Shown: piece after piece, positions 27,309-32,367 of the stretch
How the letters are laid out: every line of letters begins with the position of its first letter
How positions within the stretch are numbered: the first letter of the stretch is position 1
NCBI GenBank assembly: GCA_025057175.1
Contig: JANWYE010000010.1
Location: 1 to 32,367, forward strand
DNA: 32,367 nucleotides
Direction of reading: 5' to 3'
Source: Chloroflexus sp.
GTDB lineage: Bacteria; Chloroflexota; Chloroflexia; Chloroflexales; Chloroflexaceae
Made by a program: the position numbers and the translations under genes
Notes under the pieces: model-generated
Seen by the model: only the letters and a program-made list of their open reading frames with translations
Databases searched by the model: none
Told to the model about the DNA's origin: nothing

Positions 27309-27331
27309 TAGGGACAATGCGCACATTGCCT

Positions 27332-27763
27332 CTACGATGGGCGTTCACCTTCACCCATTGCGGCCAACAGTTGCTCGTCGCGGCAATCACTGCCGACACT
27401 GAGGAAAGCCAACCACCCTACGCCGGCAACAACCAGCGCGAGCGGGATCCACGGCGCGCCGAGCGCCGGCCAGCAGGCGCTCAGCGTGGCAACCGCGCCA
27501 CTCCCTTGCAACTGGTACCACTGCACCCCAAGACCCATCAACCCAAACGCGCTTACCTGCAACGGGCGCAAGCGCGGGCCAGCAATCCGGCACGAGACTG
27601 CGGCTCGTTGGCGCAGGTGGACAATCACGCCACTGCCAATCACGCTCAACGCAACACCCATCCCGCCCCCGCCGGCGCCAAGGGCCAGCTCTAACCCGAT
27701 TGCCACCGCCAACCCAACCACGATTGCGGCGCTCCAACGCGCCCATCGATAGCCAACCATCAC
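27332..27763 (-). CDS. Small hypothetical membrane protein
   Basis: 143 aa with hydrophobic stretches ('AAIVVGLAVAIGLELALG', 'WIPLALVVAGVGWLAFLSVG'); sits 3 bp from the PPK2 gene in the same orientation. Confidence 0.55.
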   Translation of the reverse strand: MMVGYRWARWSAAIVVGLAVAIGLELALGAGGGGMGVALSVIGSGVIVHLRQRAAVSCRIAGPRLRPLQVSAFGLMGLGVQWYQLQGSGAVATLSACWPALGAPWIPLALVVAGVGWLAFLSVGSDCRDEQLLAAMGEGERPS

Positions 27764-27766
27764 CTG

Positions 27767-29404
27767 CTACTCCAACTTCACAACTCCCAACTCAGCTTCA
27801 AGCACATCAACAGCGGTGCGCAAGACCTTGATGCGGGCATACTTTTTATCTTCCGCCTCGACAATCGTCCAAGGCGCGACCGGCGTGCTCGTGCGCAACA
27901 ACATCTCATCAGCCGCTTCGAGATACAACGGCCACTTCTCGCGATTACGCCAATCCTCATCGGTCAACTTCCATGCCTTGTAGGGCACGTTCTGGCGCTC
28001 TTCAAACCGGCGCAACTGCTCTTCGGGGCTGATATGCAGCCAGAACTTAGCGATAATCGCGCCGAAATCAACCAATTGGCGTTCGAATTGATTAATCTCA
28101 GCATAGGCTCGCCGCCACTCTTCGGGCCGGGCAAAGCCTTCGACCCGCTCAACCAATACTCGGCCATACCACGAGCGGTCAAAGACGGCAAACTGGCCAC
28201 GGGGCGGCAACCGGCGCCAGAAGCGGTAGAGGTAGTGGCGCGCTTTGTCGTCGCCAGCCGGAGCAGCAATGGCATGCACGGTATAAGCGCGCGGATCGAG
28301 TTCAGCGGTAAGGCGCTGGATCGCGCCCCCTTTGCCGGCAGCATCCCACCCCTCAAACACAAATACGACCGGGCGTTTCTGATGATAGACTTGCAAGCCC
28401 AACAAGTAGAGCTTGGCTTGCAACCGCTTGAGTTCACGGTGATACTCGTCATCATCAAGGCGCAAGCTCAAATCAACCCGCCGCAGCGGCCCCGCAGCGC
28501 GGAGCAGCGGCGCAGCGGGGGCCGTGACTACCGGCGTGGCGACCGGTTCTGGTTGGTGATTCACGGCAGCAGGAGCCACCGTAGCCACTGGCGTCGTTTT
28601 GCCATCAGACACACCCGTTGCCGGCATTCGGATCGCCACATTGTAACGCCGCAACGCCAAACTACTATCATCGATGCTGGCGCCGCGATCGGTGGCAGTG
28701 ACCCCCAGCCGGCTTTCTAATGCGCCAACGATGATTTGGAGCACGGTCAGGCGCGCATACCGCTTGTCAGCCGCCGGAATGATATGCCACGGCGCAAAGG
28801 CGGTATCGGTGCGAGCAAGCATCTCTTCGACGGCGCGGTAGACACGCTTGTAGTGCCGGTTTTGCCAACGATCCTCCTCGGTCACCCGCCACGCATTAAG
28901 TGGATCGGCCAGCAACTTAGCAAACCGGCGCGATTGCTGTTTTTTGGTGATGTGCAGCCAGAACTTGAGAATCAGCGCGCCATCATCGGCAAGCTGGCGC
29001 TCGAAGATAACGGCATCTTCGCAACGGGTGCGCCACTGATCGCGATCGCAGTTGGTGGTATACGCTGCCAATAACTCGCGATACCACGAGCGATCAAAGA
29101 AGGTCATTTGCCCATAACTGGGCACTTTCAACCAGAAGCGATACAACCATGGGTACTGTTGCTCGTAGGTGCGGGGCGGGGTAATTGAATGCACCCGAAA
29201 GCCACGCGGGTCGAGGCGGCGAGTTAAGGTGGCGATGGTGCGCGCTTTGGCGGTGCCGGCCCAACCTTCAAAGACAAAGATCGTTGGGATGCGGGCTTCA
29301 AGCAACATCTGCTCAAGGTCAAACAGGCGCGCCTGCAATTCCGGCGCCGACTTCTGGTAATCCTCTTTGCTGAGCTTCACATCGGTAATACAGCGATCAA
29401 GCAT
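27767..29404 (-). CDS. pap: Polyphosphate:AMP phosphotransferase (two fused PPK2 domains)
   Basis: Two PPK2 domains: 'IFVFEGWAGTAKARTIATLTRRLDPRGFRVHSI...FFDRSWYRELL' and 'VFVFEGWDAAGKGGAIQRLTAELDPRAYTVHAI...VFDRSWYGRVLVERVEGF'. ATG 29404 overlaps the upstream gene's stop. Confidence 0.9.
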   Translation of the reverse strand: MLDRCITDVKLSKEDYQKSAPELQARLFDLEQMLLEARIPTIFVFEGWAGTAKARTIATLTRRLDPRGFRVHSITPPRTYEQQYPWLYRFWLKVPSYGQMTFFDRSWYRELLAAYTTNCDRDQWRTRCEDAVIFERQLADDGALILKFWLHITKKQQSRRFAKLLADPLNAWRVTEEDRWQNRHYKRVYRAVEEMLARTDTAFAPWHIIPAADKRYARLTVLQIIVGALESRLGVTATDRGASIDDSSLALRRYNVAIRMPATGVSDGKTTPVATVAPAAVNHQPEPVATPVVTAPAAPLLRAAGPLRRVDLSLRLDDDEYHRELKRLQAKLYLLGLQVYHQKRPVVFVFEGWDAAGKGGAIQRLTAELDPRAYTVHAIAAPAGDDKARHYLYRFWRRLPPRGQFAVFDRSWYGRVLVERVEGFARPEEWRRAYAEINQFERQLVDFGAIIAKFWLHISPEEQLRRFEERQNVPYKAWKLTDEDWRNREKWPLYLEAADEMLLRTSTPVAPWTIVEAEDKKYARIKVLRTAVDVLEAELGVVKLE

Positions 29405-32291
29405 GGTTTGATTCCTCACCGATAGGCATTGCCCGGCCATGATCATCCTCGGCACACAACGCCAAAAACACCTCAACCACCTTTGGATCGAAATGGCTGC
29501 CGGCTTGCTCGCGGATATAGGCCAAGGCCCGTTCGCGCGGCCACGCGGCCCGGTACGGGCGATCGCTAGTAAGGGCATCGTAGACATCCACTACGGCAAA
29601 AATCCGGGCCGCTAATGGAATATCCTCGCCGCGCAGACCGCGCGGGTAGCCGGTACCGTCCCACTTTTCGTGATGGCACCATGGGATCGCGAGCGCGGGA
29701 GCAAGAAATGAAATCGGGCGCAACAATTCAACTGCCAGCGTGGGATGGGTGCGCATAATCGCCCATTCCCGTTCATCGAGCGGGCCGGGTTTATTCAAAA
29801 TAGCATCGGGAATACCCATCTTGCCAATATCGTGCAACAACGCGCCACGGCGGATATGCACTAGCTCTTCTTCCGCAAATCCCATTCGCTCAGCGATCCG
29901 CACGGTCAGTTCGGTCACGCGGCGCGAATGGCCTTCAGTCTCGTGGTCGCGCAGATCGAGCGCCCGCGCCCAACCTTCGATGGTGGCGTCGTAAGCGGCC
30001 CGCAATTCGTCATTTGCCCGTTGCACTTGCTCGAACAACTCGGTGCGGCGCAGAGCATTGCCAACCCGCTCGGCTGCGGCTGCCAACAGATCGGCGGTCA
30101 ATTCCGAGATAGGGCTGGCAACGATCAGCGTCGCAACGGCATGACAATGATTGTCTGCACAGTCAACACAACGAAACGGGACAACCACAACCTCACGCTG
30201 AGGCGACAGATCGGCAGGGGCAGGCTGGCGCAATAACGGCGCTTCCACCCACTGCTGCTCCCATTGCGGCAACCGATCGGCTATGACATCAAATCGCACC
30301 GCATTGCCACAAACCTGCTCGAACTGCCATTCATCGCTCGTTTTTCGCCACAAAGCCACCGCCTCGGCTGAGACGATTTCGCGCAACTGTTGCACCAACA
30401 CCAACGCTAGCTCGCTCCGGGTTTGCGCCGGACGCATCGCCTCACCCAACCGTTCAATCAACGCCTGCTTCTGCTCGCGCCGCACCCGCTCGGAAACATC
30501 TTGTTTGACGGCAATGAAATGTTCGATCACGCCATCGCGCCGCACCGGCGTGATCGTCATCTCTTCGTGATAGAGCGAGCCATCTTTACGACGGTTGATC
30601 AACTCGCCATGCCATGTTTGGCCGCTCAAAATTTGCGCCCACATCGCCGCGTAAAAAGCCCGGTCGTGCTTGCCAGAGCGCAACAGCCGGGTATGCTGGC
30701 CAAGCGCCTCGGCGACGGGATAACCGGTCAAGACCGTAAAGGCAGGATTAGCCCATTCAATGACGCCATTGGGATCGGTAATCACAATCGCTTGCGCTGT
30801 CGCATTCAACGCAGTGCGGAGCAGATCAAGTTCGGCCTGAGCCTTTTTTCGCTCACTAATATCGCGAATAACGCTCAGTAACACGCGCTCGCCGTCAATA
30901 TCAGCCCCAATCGAACTCACCTCAACCGGAAAGACGCTACCGTCACTCCGCGTGTGCATGGTTTCAAACAGAATGCCTTGCGTATTGGCTTTGGCCATCT
31001 GGTCGCGCACAACTGGTCGCGTCTCCGGCGCGCGCAAGTCATAGATTGTTCGCGAACAGAGTTCGGCGCGGCTGTAGCCATAGGCGCGTTCAGCAGCGGC
31101 ATTAGCTTCGAGGATCTGCCCATCACGAGCGCGCACAAACAGCACAATATCGCGGGCATGGGCGCTCAGCAGCTCGTAGCGCGCCAGCCGCGCCGCAGCC
31201 TCAACCTGCGCCGTCACATCGCGCGCGATCCCTTCGATAGCCTGATCAACCACTACAAAGCGCACATCAAGCCAAATATAATGGCCATCGCTCCGGCGCG
31301 TATGCAGGAGAATTTGGCCGCGACCTTGGGCAATCAGCCGTTCGACATGCTCGATCTGTGGTTGGTCAATAAACGCACTAAATGCTGGCATCTGCGCGCG
31401 CAATTGTTCCGGCTCGTACCCCAAAATATCGCGCACCGCCGGGTTGACCAGATCGAGCTGTGGTTGGGGCGCAAGGATGTAGCGAAAGATAATATCAGGG
31501 GCCTGTTCGGCCAAGCGGTGAAAACGAGCTTCGCTCTGCTGCAATGCGGTTTGCGCCGCATCACGCTCAACGGCGCGCTGGCGCGACTCGATGATGCGGG
31601 CTAGATTACCGGCCAGCAACATACCAATATTGACAACGGGGTCGCTAAAAAAGTTCGGTTGATCGGCGTACAGATTCAACGTGCCGATCACCCGGCCATC
31701 AATATGCAACGGCAACGCCGCTGACGAACGCAACCCGCGCGGCAAGGCTGCATCACGCCATGGCTGCATACGAGGATCAGTGGCAATATCAGCCGAAACT
31801 ACTGGCTTGCCCAACCGTAAACTAGTGCCAGTGGGACCGCGACTACGCTCAGCATCGTTCAATCGAATCTGCACAATATCAACGTAATCGCCAGCCGGAC
31901 CCCACCGCGCCACCGGCACAACCTGCTGCGTGACCGCATCAATCAGGCCGATCCATGCCAAGCGCAGTCCAACTTCCTCGACGGCCAACCGGCATACTTC
32001 TTGCTCAAAATAAGGCGACGGCGGCGCATTCAGCGCCAGTTGGTGCAGGCGGTTCGACAACCGATTCAGGCCGAGCTGCACATCAATCTGGCGCCAGAGT
32101 TGCCCCGCCATCACGCTGGCAAACAGCGCGCTGATTGCAATAAAGCCAACATCAACCGCCAAGCGCAACCACAGCGACGCTACGAGCACGTGCTCAAGCC
32201 AGAGATGCACAGCAATCAGCCAGCAGAGCGCAAGCAAGAAATACCAGCCGGCAAAGCGAACGCCATATTGATGAAAATAGTGTTGTTTCAT
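29397..32291 (-). CDS. Membrane-anchored multi-PAS/GAF HD-GYP domain protein (putative c-di-GMP phosphodiesterase)
   Basis: N-terminal TM pair, GAF ('CRLAVEEVGLRLAWIGLID'), PAS repeats ('FHRLAEQAPDIIFRYI', 'VITDPNGVIEWANPAFTVLTGYPVAEALGQ'), second GAF, and HD-GYP 'GALLHDIGKMGIPDAILNKPGPLDEREWAIMRTHP...HHEKWDGTGYPRGLRGEDIPLAARIFAVVDVYDALTSDRPYR'. Confidence 0.92.
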   Translation of the reverse strand: MKQHYFHQYGVRFAGWYFLLALCWLIAVHLWLEHVLVASLWLRLAVDVGFIAISALFASVMAGQLWRQIDVQLGLNRLSNRLHQLALNAPPSPYFEQEVCRLAVEEVGLRLAWIGLIDAVTQQVVPVARWGPAGDYVDIVQIRLNDAERSRGPTGTSLRLGKPVVSADIATDPRMQPWRDAALPRGLRSSAALPLHIDGRVIGTLNLYADQPNFFSDPVVNIGMLLAGNLARIIESRQRAVERDAAQTALQQSEARFHRLAEQAPDIIFRYILAPQPQLDLVNPAVRDILGYEPEQLRAQMPAFSAFIDQPQIEHVERLIAQGRGQILLHTRRSDGHYIWLDVRFVVVDQAIEGIARDVTAQVEAAARLARYELLSAHARDIVLFVRARDGQILEANAAAERAYGYSRAELCSRTIYDLRAPETRPVVRDQMAKANTQGILFETMHTRSDGSVFPVEVSSIGADIDGERVLLSVIRDISERKKAQAELDLLRTALNATAQAIVITDPNGVIEWANPAFTVLTGYPVAEALGQHTRLLRSGKHDRAFYAAMWAQILSGQTWHGELINRRKDGSLYHEEMTITPVRRDGVIEHFIAVKQDVSERVRREQKQALIERLGEAMRPAQTRSELALVLVQQLREIVSAEAVALWRKTSDEWQFEQVCGNAVRFDVIADRLPQWEQQWVEAPLLRQPAPADLSPQREVVVVPFRCVDCADNHCHAVATLIVASPISELTADLLAAAAERVGNALRRTELFEQVQRANDELRAAYDATIEGWARALDLRDHETEGHSRRVTELTVRIAERMGFAEEELVHIRRGALLHDIGKMGIPDAILNKPGPLDEREWAIMRTHPTLAVELLRPISFLAPALAIPWCHHEKWDGTGYPRGLRGEDIPLAARIFAVVDVYDALTSDRPYRAAWPRERALAYIREQAGSHFDPKVVEVFLALCAEDDHGRAMPIGEESNHA

Positions 32292-32327
32292 ATCCACCAC
32301 CAGCGCAAGTGTGGGCGCTTGCGTGAT

Positions 32328-32344
32328 GGTATTGTAACAAATTG
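32328..32344 (-). promoter_or_regulatory. Candidate -10-type element upstream of the HD-GYP gene (shared motif)
   Basis: + strand ggtattgtaacaaattg; - strand CAATTTGTTACAATACC, 37 bp from the start codon. Matches 15/17 of the motif at 27292-27308. Confidence 0.4.
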
Positions 32345-32367
32345 ATGCAGCAGGAAACATACCAATT

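Noticed and set aside
27387-27746. Alternative frames over the small membrane protein (27387-27746 -, 27317-27694 +)
   Set aside because: The 27332-27763 frame has plausible TM helices and sits 3 bp from the pap gene; the others are low complexity.
28034-28720. 228-aa + strand ORF opposite pap
   Set aside because: Antisense to conserved PPK2 motifs; no domain signal.
30954-31604. 216-aa + strand ORF opposite the sensor gene
   Set aside because: Antisense to PAS domains; no motif of its own.

Overview
The window reads as a GC-rich, probably Chloroflexota (Chloroflexus/Roseiflexus-like) chromosome segment; the taxon is inferred from protein style only. Positions 1-25463 are all on the + strand. 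They hold two secreted LamG-domain genes followed by a large surface-glycan/glycolipid cluster. The cluster contains an acyl-carrier-protein/SDR/AMP-ligase cassette, a polysaccharide deacetylase, two left-handed beta-helix acyltransferases and a UDP-GlcNAc 2-epimerase. It also contains GT2, GT4 and GT-C glycosyltransferases, a cobalamin-type radical SAM protein overlapping a small His-rich membrane protein, and a 4-TM SMR/ArnE-like protein. The remaining members are a GmhA-like SIS protein, a DegT aminotransferase, an FAD oxidoreductase, a polyprenyl-phosphate sugar transferase and a Gfo/Idh dehydrogenase. A repeat- and hairpin-rich convergent junction at about 25.45-25.69 kb separates this from a - strand block: an AMP-dependent ligase, a small membrane protein, a two-domain PPK2 polyphosphate:AMP phosphotransferase and a PAS/GAF/HD-GYP sensor. 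The most interesting hypothesis is that the + strand cluster builds an acylated, 3-amino-sugar-containing glycan, using a dedicated carrier protein to load the acyl group. The radical SAM/His-rich membrane protein pair is the least explained part. No tRNA, rRNA, CRISPR array, transposase or phage gene was recognised.
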